In this document: piece after piece, positions 34,387 through 45,240 of the stretch
Numbering within the stretch: position 1 is the first letter of the stretch
How the letters are laid out: the number at the start of each line of letters is the position of its first letter
Assembly (NCBI GenBank): GCA_023512835.1
Contig: CM042085.1
Location: 46,362,189-46,426,188, forward strand
DNA length: 64,000 bases
From: Taxillus chinensis
Taxonomy: Eukaryota; Streptophyta; Magnoliopsida; Santalales; Loranthaceae
Direction: 5' to 3'
Position numbers and translations under genes: made by a program
Notes under the pieces: generated by a model
What the model saw: the letters and a program-made list of their open reading frames with translations, nothing else
The model's database searches: none
What the model was told of the DNA's origin: nothing

Positions 34387-35590
34387 CTCTCATGTCTCCC
34401 AACAAGATTCTCATTCCTGTAATGAGCAGACTTGGTGAAAACCCAAAAGGGCACCAAGGGTAAAATACAAAGCTCCAACAAAAGACAAAAAAGAAAACAA
34501 AGGCGGACTTGGTGAAAACCCGAAAGGGCACCAAGGGTAAAATATAAAGCCAACAATAAATCTTGAAGGGTGAAATCAGTTCAGTCAGAAACTAAAAGGA
34601 TCAGGACCACAACAAATAGGGTCTGTTGCAAGCAGTAGAGACAACATCATCCAAAAACAGCGACTTCAAACAGTGGAAGACTTGGTCAAACCTGCGGCAC
34701 ACTCGAATCAAATTTGTACATTATGCTTTTAAAGACTTGCGATTCTATTTATCAGATTATGACAATAGGACACTTTTTATGATATAAATAAGTTTTGTGG
34801 AATTAAACCAGCAAAAATCTTTTTATCTCTTTAATCATGTTACATCGTTTTCATTTCACATTTGAGTAGAACATCTTAAATCCCCAGTAAGCTCTTCTAG
34901 CATTGCCTTATGAGTAGGGCCAAGCTCAAAATCCCCAAACAACTTAAAGCCCCCAATTCGGAGTACTCATATCTCCACGGGATATCACTATCCCCAGAGA
35001 AGCCGTCAAATCAATCTCCTCAATATGGCGAAGCGAATTTTAATAGACCCTTCGTGCACAACAGGGAGTTCCCCAGCAAAGACAGGATGAACTTTCCATC
35101 CAAAGAGAACGTTGTTCCCCAACAAGTTGAATATTAGCCAACCTCTCCAACAACGGTCAAACCCTCAGTGATACATCACGTGGCATTCAATGCATACATC
35201 GCACGGCATCACATTGCATCGTATTTCACCACAAGTTGAGGTTTATGCATCCCCGCATACAGCACATTGCATTCCATGCATCATTGGCATACATTCAACA
35301 TACTCTGTAATTGCAGGAATGTTGCTGCCTCTGGAGATCCTAGGAGCTCATATTCAGGAAACTTCTCTTCAAGCTATCCTAGCTTTCTTCGTTCAACTGT
35401 ACAACTCTTTCCTTGCAATTGCCCCAAAGTCTAAACGCATCCTTTTAGCACTCGACAACCTTTTCCCATTTTGGGTCACCTCGTAGAGCGATCTCCTTGA
35501 GTGAACTCGTAGAGGGAGCTTAAATTGGGTTACTTCCCAAACTCACCAATTCTTTAAAGCATTTCCCCAAATACCATTTGATGTCTCCAA
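34387..35590 (+). other. Tat 3' UTR, proximal part with two hairpins
   Basis: Non-coding. Two copies of a block 'gacttggtgaaaaccc' plus 'gggcaccaagggtaaaat' at about 34429-34470 and 34506-34548. Each contains the hairpin CTTGGTG/CACCAAG (34431-34458 and 34508-34535). The rest (34560-35590) shows no domain; short frames are not supported. Confidence 0.6.
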
Positions 35591-35591
35591 C

Positions 35592-36125
35592 AAGTCTTCC
35601 CAATTCAAGCCTATCGTTGTTGTGGGCTATTCATTTTCAATTCAAGCCTATCGTTGCTGTGGGCTACCATTTTTCAATTCAAGCCTATCGTTGCTGTGGG
35701 CTATCTGTTTTCAATTCAAGCCTATCGTTGCTGTGGGCTTTCCATTTTCAATTCAAGCCTATCGTTGCAGTGGGCCTTTCATTTTTCTGTTTAAGCCTAT
35801 CGTTGCTGTGGGCTTTCCCGTTTTCACTTTAAGCCTATTGTTGCTGTGGGCTATCCATTTTCAGTTCAAGCCCATCGTTGCTGTGGGCTATCCGTTTTCA
35901 ATTCAAGACCATCATTGTTGTGGGCCTTTTTCCATTTTTAATTCGAGCCTATCGTTGCTGTGGGCCTTTCAGTCTTCAATTCAAGACCATCATTGTTGTG
36001 GGCCTTTTTCCATTTTTCAATTCGAGCCTATCGTTGCTGTGGGCCTTTCAGTTTTCAATTCAATACCATCATTGTTGTAGGCCTTTTCTCTTTTTCAGTT
36101 TAAGCCTGTCATTGTTGTAGGCTTT
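35592..36125 (+). repeat. Tandem repeat array in Tat 3' UTR
   Basis: About 14 units of 36-41 bp built on AATTCAAGCCTATCGTTGCT then GTGGGC(C/T) and a T-rich spacer. From about 35900 two variants alternate (GCCTATCGTTGCT and GACCATCATTGTT), making a 75-bp higher-order unit. Tandem arrays in the 3' UTR are common in Tat elements. Confidence 0.85.
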
Positions 36126-36321
36126 CAATCTCCGGTATCAAGCGGCCTTAGATGCCTCATCAAGGTATTATCCAAGCACACCGGGCTGTGAAGCCACTTT
36201 TTCCTCTCGGGGACAAACCCAACCATCGCACTTCTTCCTCTAGGTAAGTCAGGTAAGTGCTCCAACCCGTCCAAAATGACTCCCTTTTATCTTTGTACGC
36301 TCTTTGTATACAAACAGGGCA

Positions 36322-36335
36322 CAAAGAGGGGCAGC
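36322..36335 (+). other. Polypurine tract of Tat element
   Basis: AAAGAGGGGCAGC directly before the 3' LTR start TGTAGGG at 36336. Position and purine content fit. Confidence 0.75.
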
Positions 36336-39300
36336 TGTAGGGCCCTATTTTGTCCGGGTTGGACATACTAACCCCATTTGATATACCTTTCTACCCATGC
36401 CATATACCTTATTGAACAGGTCCACAATGATCCCATACTTCCAAGGAATGGTCTACCCCAATTGGCACGAGATGGATACAATTGACACGGATGGGGGAGT
36501 TCAAAATTAATGACTTTTGCTACAAGTCCTTGAAGCGCCCCAAGACCAACACCAGGTGATGGAGGATGAAAATTCGAGACCAACGCACTTGACCGAGCTC
36601 AAATCGAACTTAAAATGAAGAAGTTATGGCCAAAACAACTTTCGTTGGAAAAAGTCAAACTTGCCAAAAGACGGTCAATGCCCCTGGTCAAACTGCCCGC
36701 AAAAGTGATCATGCGAAACTCTTCAAAATGCCTATGTAGGCGAATACGGATCTCCCCAAACAATTCCTGGAAGGTTATCCATTTTTGCATTTTTGGTGGG
36801 GGTCAAAAGGTAATTAAAAGTTAAAAGTTAAAAAAAAAAAAAGGGGTTGACCGTTGACCGTTGACCTGCCGACACTTCGACCCATTGACCCCGAAGCTCG
36901 AAGCTCGAAGCCCCGAAGCTCGAAGCCCCGAAGTCCCGAACCTCGAAGCCTCGAAGCCCCGAAGCCTCGAAGCCCGAAGCTCGAAGCCCCGAAGTCCCGA
37001 AGATCGAAGCTTCGAAGCTCGAAGCCTCGAAGCCCCGAAGCTCGAAGCCCTGAAGTCCCAAAGCTCGAAGCCCCGAAGCCTCGAAGCCCCGTTGACCTGC
37101 TGATTTCTGATCTTCGACCCTTCGACCCTCGAAGCCTCGCTACCAACACTTCGACGCCCGCGACCCTCGAAGCCTCGTTACGATGCCTTCGACCCGCGGC
37201 ACCCGTACGCCTTCCACCTCCGACCCTTCGACCCTTGAAGCCTCGCTACCGACACTCCGACCTGCCGACACTTCGAACCTCCGACCCTTTATTTTGCCTT
37301 CGCTGATTTTTCTCGCTGGCTTCCTCGCTGGCTTATTTCTCTCGCTGTTTATTCATGGGGCTTGTTTTACGCGCTGGCCAGCTAACAAAGAATCACTCAC
37401 CAACCTGTCAATCACATGTGCTGCTAAAATACAAATTCAAAAAGGCAATCACGAGCTCCCCTGTTTCCCGCACAAGCTGTCCACCAGACAAAATACAAAA
37501 TCTGCAATTAAAAACGCTGCCTTCATAATAGAGCATTAAATGCAGCAATTAATGATAATCCAGCCAAAAAAATTTCTGCAGCCCTTAAGATGCAGTCATC
37601 CATCCCTACGAAAAAAAGTGGGTTTTCATTGAAGAGAGCCATCAAAAAAAAGAGAGAGCCATCATCGTGAAAAAAAACACACAGAGAGAGCCATCATCAT
37701 GGGAAAAGAAACCTGCAAACCAGAGAGAGCAGAAAAAAACAGAGAGATACAGACAGAGGGCGACAATTCGTTAAAAAAGAAAAAAGAGGAAGAGGGAACT
37801 CTCCATCATTCCAGTGCAGAAAAAGAAAGAATGAAAAAAAGAGAGAGAGATCATTGAGAAAAAAGAAGAAAGAGATCATTGAAGAAGAAAGAAAGGAGAG
37901 AAACGCCCCAGCCTCATCTTCTCAGATTAAACGCCCAGTTTTTTGCAATCAACATCACCCCTTCATCCACTTTCCCTCCTCTCACGCCAGCTCTTTTTTT
38001 AGCAAGGAAAAACACAAAAAAACAGCCCCAACTTCAGCACTTTTTTCTGCATGTTCAGCAAGCAAAAAACATAACAGACACCAATCCCTTTCCAATCCCC
38101 TATTTCTCACGCCTACCCTCCTTATTTCCCAGTCATCAAAAAACTCAAACCCAGAAAATACATCACTCCACTTTTCAAATACCAAGAAATCCCCCTCGCA
38201 AACCTCCCCGTCGATTTTGTTGGTTCTAAGCAAGTGATTATCAGCGCCGATAGGAGTTCAAACAGAAGATTGGTGTTGCAAGCTTCAAAGTCGGTTCAGC
38301 CCTTATCTTTTCAATACTTTTTCAGTTTATTTGTATCTATATTTGGTGTAATTATTTTTTTTTTAGCATTTTTCTAATTTTCGTTTTTTAGCTTATCTAT
38401 ATTTGATGTAATTGCTTTTCAACCTTTTTCATTGTATTTTCCTGTATTTTTTCCTATGTGTATGTTGTAATATGTAAAGTATAGTAAAAAGAAAGGGAAA
38501 ACAAAAAAAAAGGAGAGAGCAGAGGGAGAAAATGAAAAAAAAAGAGAAAAAAGAGTGATTTTCTTTTTCTTTTGTGGATGCCATAATCACACACTCCACG
38601 TTTTTATTTTCATGCATATGTTCCTAAATTGGCTTTAAGATTTTGGGTTCACAAAACAAAAAAAAGGGGGAAAGAAAGAAAGGTTTCCAAAAAAAAAAAA
38701 CAACAAAAAACGTCTTCATGTTTTAAAAAAAAACAAGAAAAAAAAAAGAGGAAGAAAATCAAAGTTGGTACTTCAATTTCTAAAACAAAAAAAACAACAA
38801 ACGACAAAACAAACAAAAAAAAACAAACAAAAAAAAGGCCAAAATGTTTTTTTTTACAAAACATAGAAAACAAAAAATGTATGTTTTCTAACTCGAAAAA
38901 AAAAACAAAAACAAAAACAAAAACAAAAAAACAAAACAAAATAAAACAAAACAAAAACAAAAAAAGGGGGAAATAAAAACCATTTTTTAGGACTTCAATT
39001 TCAGAAAGTAAAACCAAAAAAGCCAAAACCAATCCCTAAGATCTCATTCCCCACTTCACACAAAAACCCAAATTTTTAGGATTCCCTTTAGAAATTTAGG
39101 GTAAAGCAATTTTAACCATAAACTTTGACAAATAACTTAGCCAAATATAAATCATAGACTTCTTAGGAAATTTAGTCTAGTCACAAGCGATAAATACAAA
39201 CCTCCTCCTCCTAAATTAGATACCGAAAGGGCGCTGTAGGGGTGCTAATCCTTCCCTACACGTAACCAACTCCCGAACCCATCTCTGATAACGCAGACCA

Positions 39301-39434
39301 TATACTTAAAACTACTCAAAGTAAAGGGTATCCAATTGTACCCCAAAAACAGTTGGTGGCGACTCTAAAATTTCTCACCATTGGTTTAGTTTGAGCTCAC
39401 CACAAAAGGGCCCAGACGAAAACCAGTGATGACA
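36336..39434 (+). repeat. 3' LTR of Tat element
   Basis: 3099 bp, twin of 21819-24910. Differences include ordinary transitions (36387-36480 against 21870-21965), length changes in A runs and in the CGAAG repeat, an extra 'ttcctcgctggc' near 37320, and CAG/CTG-site changes such as at 39184-39190. Followed by TTGAG (39435-39439). Confidence 0.93.
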
Positions 39435-39439
39435 TTGAG

Positions 39440-40494
39440 TGTGAGGTTCTCCATGCCCGTATTAAGGCTGGTGAGCTATTTGAGGATTGGATAGAGGGTC
39501 CTGAGCGTGAATTGTTTTTTCAGGGGTGGCTAGTAGTGGCTTCGTCTCTCTAGGATGAGGTGATGAGGGATTTCCACCAGTCTAAAGTTGATGTGCATCT
39601 AGGGGGTAGGAAGATGTACCATGCACTTCGGGGACATTTTTGGTGGCCTGGATAAAACATGATATGGCAGCATTTGTTTCAAGGTGCCTCACTTGTTAGC
39701 AGGTGAAAGCTAAGCACCAACGGCCAGCAGGTATGTTGCAACCATTGCCCGTGGCGGAGTGGAAGTGGAACCACATAGCGATGAATTTTGTGATTAGCCT
39801 TCCACCCACTATTGGGAGGACAGACATGATATGGGTGATTGTGGATCGGCTAACGAAGACGGGTCTTGCCGTTTGAGAGTTGGATCCCATTGGGGCATTG
39901 AGTCAGCTATATGTAAACGAGGTTGTGAGATTGCATGGGGTATCGTCATCAATTGTGTCCGACTGCGATTCGCGGTTCACTTCTTGTTTTTGGGCAGGCT
40001 TGCAGCAGGCTATGGGGACAAAGCTTAGCTTGAGTACAACTTTTCACCCTGAGACTGATGGTCAGATAGAGAGGATGAATCAGACATTAGAGGACATGTT
40101 GAGGGCCTGTGTGTTAGACTTTGGTGGTTCTTGGGCAACTCAACTTTCTTTGGTGAGTTTGCCTATAACAACAGTTATTAGGCATCCATTGGGATGGCTA
40201 CTTTTGAGGCATTGTATGGCAGACCGTGTCGGTCACCTTTGTGTTGGACCGAGGTGGGGGAGGCTACTCTTTTGGGACCACATTTGGTTCAAGAGGCTAC
40301 CGAGAAGGTCAAGTTGATTCGTCAGCGCTTGTTGTCAGCTTAGAGTCGACAGAAATCTTATGCGGATCAGCGGCAACGACCTTTGGAGTTTTCTATGGGA
40401 GATCATGTATTTCTCCGTGTTTCTCCCCATCGTGGACATCGGCGCTTTGGGCGAGGTTCCAAGCTATCTCCGTAGTTTATTGGTCCATTTGAGG
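39440..40494 (+). pseudogene. Integrase, copy C
   Basis: Continues the frame interrupted at 21818. Zinc-binding segment with YHALRGHFWW-type sequence at about 39615-39650, then core LYVNEVVRLHGVSSSIVSDC with SDCDSRFTSCFWAGLQQAMG (second catalytic Asp), FHPETDGQIERMNQTLEDML (Glu), DFGGSWATQLSL. Frameshifts at about 40165 and 40320 and TAG at 40340 split the rest, including 'RGSKLSP' and the GPF region. Homologous to copy B integrase. Confidence 0.84.
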
Positions 40495-40496
40495 TT

Positions 40497-40820
40497 ATGG
40501 CTCGTGTGGGGCCAGTAGCCTACCAGTTAGCATTGCCACTGCGGTTGAGTCAGGTGCACAATATGTTCCATCTGTCCCAGTTGGGGAAGTATCATCCTGA
40601 CCCCACTCATGTGATTGATTGGGGGACATTGGATATTGAGGATGACATGTCCGTTGTTGAGGCCCTTATCCGTATACTGGATCGACAGGAGAAGCTTTTG
40701 CGTGGTCGTGCTATTTCTTTGGTTCGCGTGCTGTGGCAGCACCGTGGTATTAAAGAGGAGACATGGCAACGTGAGTCCATGATGCGTGAGCAACACCCAG
40801 AGTTGTTCGAGGATGAATAA
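40497..40820 (+). pseudogene. Integrase C-terminus and chromodomain, copy C
   Basis: 107 open residues: MARVGPVAYQLALPLRLSQV, VHNMFHLSQLGKYHPDPTHV, IDWGTLDIEDDMSVVEALIR, ILDRQEKLLRGRAISLVRVL, WQHRGIKEETWQRESMM, ending HPELFEDE. The last 55 residues are the chromodomain, the only complete one in the window. TAA at 40818-40820 is the true end of pol. The start Met is internal. Confidence 0.85.
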
Positions 40821-41148
40821 TCTTGAGGGTGGGAGGTGGCTGTTGGCCAAGAGATAGTAATGTAATTTCCTGTGCTAGTTGTTCATGATTTGTTGTGTAT
40901 TGTCCTTTTGAGACATGTACTTGTATTTGAGATGTGTTTGTGACATGTGGGTATGTGTTATATGCATTGTGGTGGTGCTTTGTTGAGTTTGTGGTTGTAT
41001 GTCCTTTTTTGTGCTATGTACGGTTATGATCCATTTGTGTGTTGTGGCTTGCGGTTTTGCATAATGAGATGCATGTGTTTTTTAATCCTTGCGGTTCTAG
41101 TGGCATGTTATTTCTTTTCGAGGACGAAAAGTCTTAAGGGGGAGAAGA
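40803..41148 (+). other. Copy C 3' UTR with two polypurine/hairpin cassettes
   Basis: First cassette at the pol stop: TTGTTCGAGGATGAATAATC then TTGAGGGTGGGAGG (40803-40836). Second at the LTR: CTTTTCGAGGACGAAAAG then TCTTAAGGGGGAGAAGA (41114-41148). The second is the polypurine tract. The two share TTCGAGGA, GAA and CTTRAGGG in the same order. The spacer is T/G-rich without coding signal. Confidence 0.75.
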
Positions 41149-41467
41149 TGTAATGACCCGTGTTTTGGGATATGAGGAGTTAGTCATAGTTGTGCCTTTT
41201 GAGTGGGAATTGTCAGGCTTTTGGAAGATTTCTTCTCATCCACATTGGCTAAAACACTTTGACAATAGATGAGCAAGCTTGAGGCAAGAGATGATCCCAA
41301 GAGGAAGCTTTTAGAGGCTACACATAACAATGGCCTTTGTCACGTGCAGTGATATTTTTGCATGGGAGCTTTCCAGACCAAGTTCTAAAGATAGTGGCAA
41401 AATCCTAGACCATTTGGACGTTGCGCGTGGCAATGGCCTTTGTCACGTGCAGCCATGTTTTTGCACC
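41149..41467 (+). repeat. Copy C 3' LTR, first 319 bp only
   Basis: Starts TGTAATGACCCGTGTTTTGG after the polypurine tract and follows the Tekay U3 (two 'ggcctttgtcacgtgcag' blocks at about 41333 and 41432) until CCATGTTTTTGCAC, then changes within a few bases to gag. The promoter is absent. Confidence 0.8.
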
Positions 41468-42657
41468 GTGAGATGGCAGCACAGCAAGTGGTACCACCAC
41501 CACCACCACCAGTAGGAGAGCTGCCTCGTGAGCGTGAGAGTTCGTTGGGTGGTGTACCGACTCGTGCAGAGGATGACATGGTGACACGGTTCCGAAAGGA
41601 ATAACCTCCGCGATTCAAGGGGGAAGGTGATCCTGTGGTAGCTAAGCAGTGGCTGAGGCAGATCGAGCATGTGTTCTCCTTTCTCCTGCCCCGGGAAGAG
41701 GATAAGGTGCGACTGGCAATTCGGTAGCTGGAGGGGGATTCTTTGGAGTGGTGGACGAGTGTCGCAGGGAGCCGTGCGGTGCAACTCATGCTTTGGGAGG
41801 AGTTCTTGAAACTCTTCCATGATGAGTTCTTCCCGGAATCAGTGAGATGGCAGAAGAGGGAGGAATTCGGCAGCCTGAAGCAGGGATCCAGGACGGTACC
41901 TGAGTATGAGCGGGAGTTCCGGAGCTTGAGTAGGTTTGCTCCTGAGACTGTGGCAAGGGAGGACCTGAAGGCCCACAAGTTCACCTTGGGTCTCAGGCCA
42001 GCCCTTAGGCAGAGGGTGGCAATTCTACGCTTGAGGACCTATGCTGAGGTTGTGGAGATGGCCCGTATAGCTGAGAGGGAGCTGGATGATGGGAGGCAGA
42101 CCCATTAGGGTCGCCCGTTGCAGGGTGGGTTGGAGCGTGATTCTGGGTCCAAGTGGCCCAAGACTGAGGAAAGGGATAGCAGTTCTTTCCGCAGCCGGGG
42201 ACAACCATCAGTGCCCCCAGGAAGGTCTAGCTTTGGCGGTAGCAGACAGGAAGGTCCGGTAGGAGGACTCCCCAACGGTTGTCATTGCTGTGGGGAGCAA
42301 GGCCACTTCAAGAGGGAGTGTCCCAAGAAGAACTGGCGATGCAATAGCTGTGGACGAGAAGGCCATTTGAGCCGGGTTTGCCGGAGTAGCAACAAGGGAG
42401 TTGGAGGCATGGCATCCAGCATGAGGAGTGATGCCAGTTTCCGTACACCAGCAGAGAGACCAGCTCGTCAGTGGCAGCCTAGTCAGGCAGGATCGAGTCA
42501 GACCTGACCCCAGGGGAGGCCGGAGCGGCAACAGACTGAAGCTGGAGGCAACCTTAGCGGGAAGCGTCCAGTGAGTGAGCCGACCAGTGGCACGGGCCAA
42601 GGAAGGGTGTTTGCGCTAGAGGTGACATACCAGGAGGAGGCTGAGCTACCACCCCTC
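41468..42657 (+). pseudogene. Tekay Gag segment D
   Basis: Joins the LTR at CGTGAGATGGCAGCACAGC, a point about 190 nt inside copy B gag. Then the Pro run, 'RFKGEGDPVVAKQ'-type sequence, 'LPREEDKVRLAIR', WEEFLKLFHDEFFPESVRW, FRSLSRFAPETVAREDLKAH, and two knuckles CHCCGEQGHFKREC and CNSCGREGHLSRVC (42285-42385). Ends in the gag-PR link (VFALEVTYQEEAELPP) at about 42655. Stops at 41603, 41727, 42106 and 42506 fit CAA, CAG or CGA changed to TAA, TAG or TGA. Confidence 0.83.
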
Positions 42658-42882
42658 AAAATATGGTACGTACTCTTAAACATCCAGGAAATATATATAT
42701 ATATATAAATTAGTCCACCCAACCATCACCAGTAAAACTATAGGATTTCTTTCTATACACTAGTAAACTAACACTATTTTGAGGACTAGTTAAAATCTCA
42801 CCTTAACAGTGATATCACTCCATCAGCTAGGTTAATTACGTTAGTAGCTCTAACCTGCCTTAATAGCATGTAGCAACTCAGT
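42658..42882. other. Unassigned flank between gag D and LARD
   Basis: AT-rich, with an (AT)n run at about 42691-42708. No Tekay similarity and no coding signal. It is contiguous with 51354 onward once the LARD is removed, so it belongs to the same unit as the gene-fragment stretch. Confidence 0.5.
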
Positions 42883-42887
42883 GAGCA

Positions 42888-44869
42888 TGTCACGCCCCGG
42901 ATTTCCAACCCGAGGAGACCGGAACGTGACCCTCCCTTTATCCGGGTTTGGACAAAGGGGTAGGATACAACATACACTTCACATTTCTTTTCAGAAACCA
43001 AAATCCTATAATTATTTAATTGAAACCACATGCCTTTATTATGTTTCAAACTTCATTACAATATCTCCCCACTGGGGTTACAATGCCTCAACAAAAATTA
43101 CATAATGCAAATAACACAAAACAAAGCCACAAAATGGAACTCTTCCACCTTGGTGTTCCCACCTAACGCCTGTAGGTTCCTGCAAGAAAACACACCATAG
43201 TAGGAGGGGTGAGCATCCACGCCAAGTAGGGATCATGTCTCCCCAACCCATCCCATGCTCCTAGCATCTACATGCCATGTGTACAAGTGCGGTGTCGTGT
43301 TACAATAATTTCAACAGACATAACAACAACCACATCAACAATTACAACCGCCACCGCCACACAGGCTAACACTTTAACAACAAGTGATTTAACCGCCTCT
43401 TCAGGCCAAGTTATTTAACCGCCTCTTCAGGCCAAGTGATTTAACCGCCTCTTCAGGCCAAGTGATTTAACCGCCTCTTCAGGCCAAGTTTCCACAGCCT
43501 CACAGGCTAACACAAAACGGTCCCGGGCTTCCACACCACCGGGTGTACAAGCAACCACACAAGACATAAGACCATATAGGCATAACATCAAACACTTAAT
43601 ATGCTTAGTCACACAGGAATAACGTCGAACACTTAGCATGCATATATTCACAAGCTCACAAACCCGGCCACACAGACATTATTTCAAACACATAATATGC
43701 ATAGCCTCTCGGGTATAAAACCAAACACTTGGTGTGCACCCGTTCACAAGTGCACAATCCCAACCATTCAGGCCACAGAGCAAACACCCAGGATACATAC
43801 ATACCCTAAATCACAAGTTCAGCCACACAGGCATAATACCAAACACGTAATGGGCATATACACACAACTATATTCACACAGGCTTTTCATCAAACATATA
43901 GCATATAGACCACGGAACCACACTAAAATGCCATCGAAGGCCAACATCCATATAGGAGATCACACCTATATGGATTACATATGTATATATAAACAGATCT
44001 GACCCAGAATTTGCCCTAGGACCCTAGGACAGAGGAGGGATTAGGAAGAACAGAACCCCTACCTTAAAGCAGCTCTTCCTTGCTCCCGCGCCAAACGCTG
44101 TCCTCCCCACGCAAGATGCTCCCGAAGCAACCAGCAACTCCCCTTCCCTCTCTCTCTCTAGCTCTCTCTCTCTCAGCAGCAGTGCAGCAAAGGAACACAA
44201 GAACCCTAAACTCAAACTCAAGCCCTCCTTATATAGACACCATCCACATCAAAACGACGTAGTTTTGATTAAGTAAACCCAGGATCAAAACGACGTAGTT
44301 TTGATCACACAAGTTAGCACCTTTCCGCACCCATATAGGCCAAAATACTCAGAATTGCAACATGGTCCTTTGGAGAAAGATCATTAGAATGACAAAACCA
44401 AGGGAACCATGCAAAAATACACCTGCACGCCAATTTGCACGCCAATTCCCCAATTGGCGTGCAGCTCCAAATGCACTAAAACTTCACCACAAGCCTCCTT
44501 GCATCTTGGAGAGGCCTGAGGAGCAAAAATATGCTTGCACGTGAAATGGGTGAATTCACGTTCAGCTCCAAATGCTCTGAAATTTCTGTGGTAGATAGAG
44601 GACCTCATTCTAAGAAACTTTTGTTCTTGCACGCCAATTGTTTGAGGCCATCTACTAGGTCAAAAGTGAGCTCTAAGATCAGCCAAAACAGCTTAAAACC
44701 GCTTGTAAACGCATAGCATCTTTCTAGGGCATAAATGTACGCTATCGCTTGACACATGCACCTCTCAAAAGTCCCCTCTTGGGCTCATCTCTTACCTTAA
44801 ACTTGTGTACCAACATCCAAGGTGTTTGTGGTTAACTCCTTACACACGGGTTACACACGGGTCATTACA
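42888..44869 (-). repeat. 3' LTR of LARD
   Basis: TGTCACGCCCCGG to GGTCATTACA. Contains four 26-bp tandem units (about 43384-43490), CT runs near 44148-44175, AACCCTAAA near 44208, TATA near 44232, ACGT palindromes near 44248-44306 and hairpins near 44432-44460 and 44537-44570. Compared with 49363-51348 almost all differences fall in CAG or CTG words. Confidence 0.92.
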
Positions 44870-45240
44870 TCCTCTCCCCCTTAAGACTTTTCGTCCTCGA
44901 AAAGAAATGACATACGAGGAAAACAAACACAAGCTACCCATTTGCCACACGGCGAGCTACAACACCCAAATGGGTCATACACCGCACATTGTACACAATA
45001 GCACATAACATAGTGCCACCACAGTCCATAACCACATGCATCACAATCTAGGTCAACAAGAACATTTCATTAACATATTCAATATAAATTAAAGTCAAAA
45101 GTCGAAAGGAAATACAAATACACCAGCCAACGACCACCCCTCCACCCTTAAGATTGTTCGTCCTCGAACAACTCGGGGGTTGGTCACGCATCATGGACTC
45201 ACATTCCATGTCTCCTCTGCAGGACGTGTCGGCCCCTAAA
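44870..45240 (-). other. LARD polypurine tract, 3' UTR and pol tail
   Basis: Polypurine tract and hairpin at 44870-44904 (hairpin 44887-44904), 3' UTR, then a second hairpin/purine cassette at 45140-45171 (TTGTTCG/CGAACAA at 45154-45171) and the last codons of Tekay pol (ESMMRDQ on the minus strand near 45190-45210). Sequence homologous to Tekay stops at about 45215-45240. Confidence 0.75.

Larger units (their letters stand above)
21819..39434 (+). mobile_element. Tat/Ogre-type Ty3/gypsy retrotransposon, full length (17.6 kb)
   Basis: Two 3.1 kb LTRs (TGTAGGGCCC to GATGACA), 5-bp target duplication TTGAG, primer site, ORF1, gag-pro, putative intron, RT, RNase H, second (archaeal-type) RNase H, integrase without chromodomain, long 3' UTR with tandem repeats, and polypurine tract. 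ORF1 before gag, a dual RNase H and an intron before RT are marks of the plant Tat lineage, especially Ogre. Structurally complete; coding frames carry several stops and shifts. Confidence 0.92.
19965..41467 (+). mobile_element. Tekay chromovirus copy C, split by a Tat element
   Basis: Plus strand. PR (19966-20297), RT/RNase H (20288-21784), start of INT to 21818, then the Tat insertion 21819-39434, then INT, chromodomain, 3' UTR, polypurine tract and the first 319 bp of the 3' LTR. The duplicated TTGAG lies at 21814-21818 and 39435-39439, and the host sequence reads across it as one Tekay frame. The 5' LTR and gag should lie left of the window beyond the B/A/Athila insertions. Confidence 0.85.

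Noticed and set aside
35622..36080. 152-codon frame in the Tat 3' UTR repeat
   Set aside because: It is a translation of the 38-bp repeat; unit length is not a stable multiple of three and no start context is kept.
35592..36125. CRISPR-like array
   Set aside because: Units are contiguous without unique spacers, and the setting is a plant retrotransposon 3' UTR.
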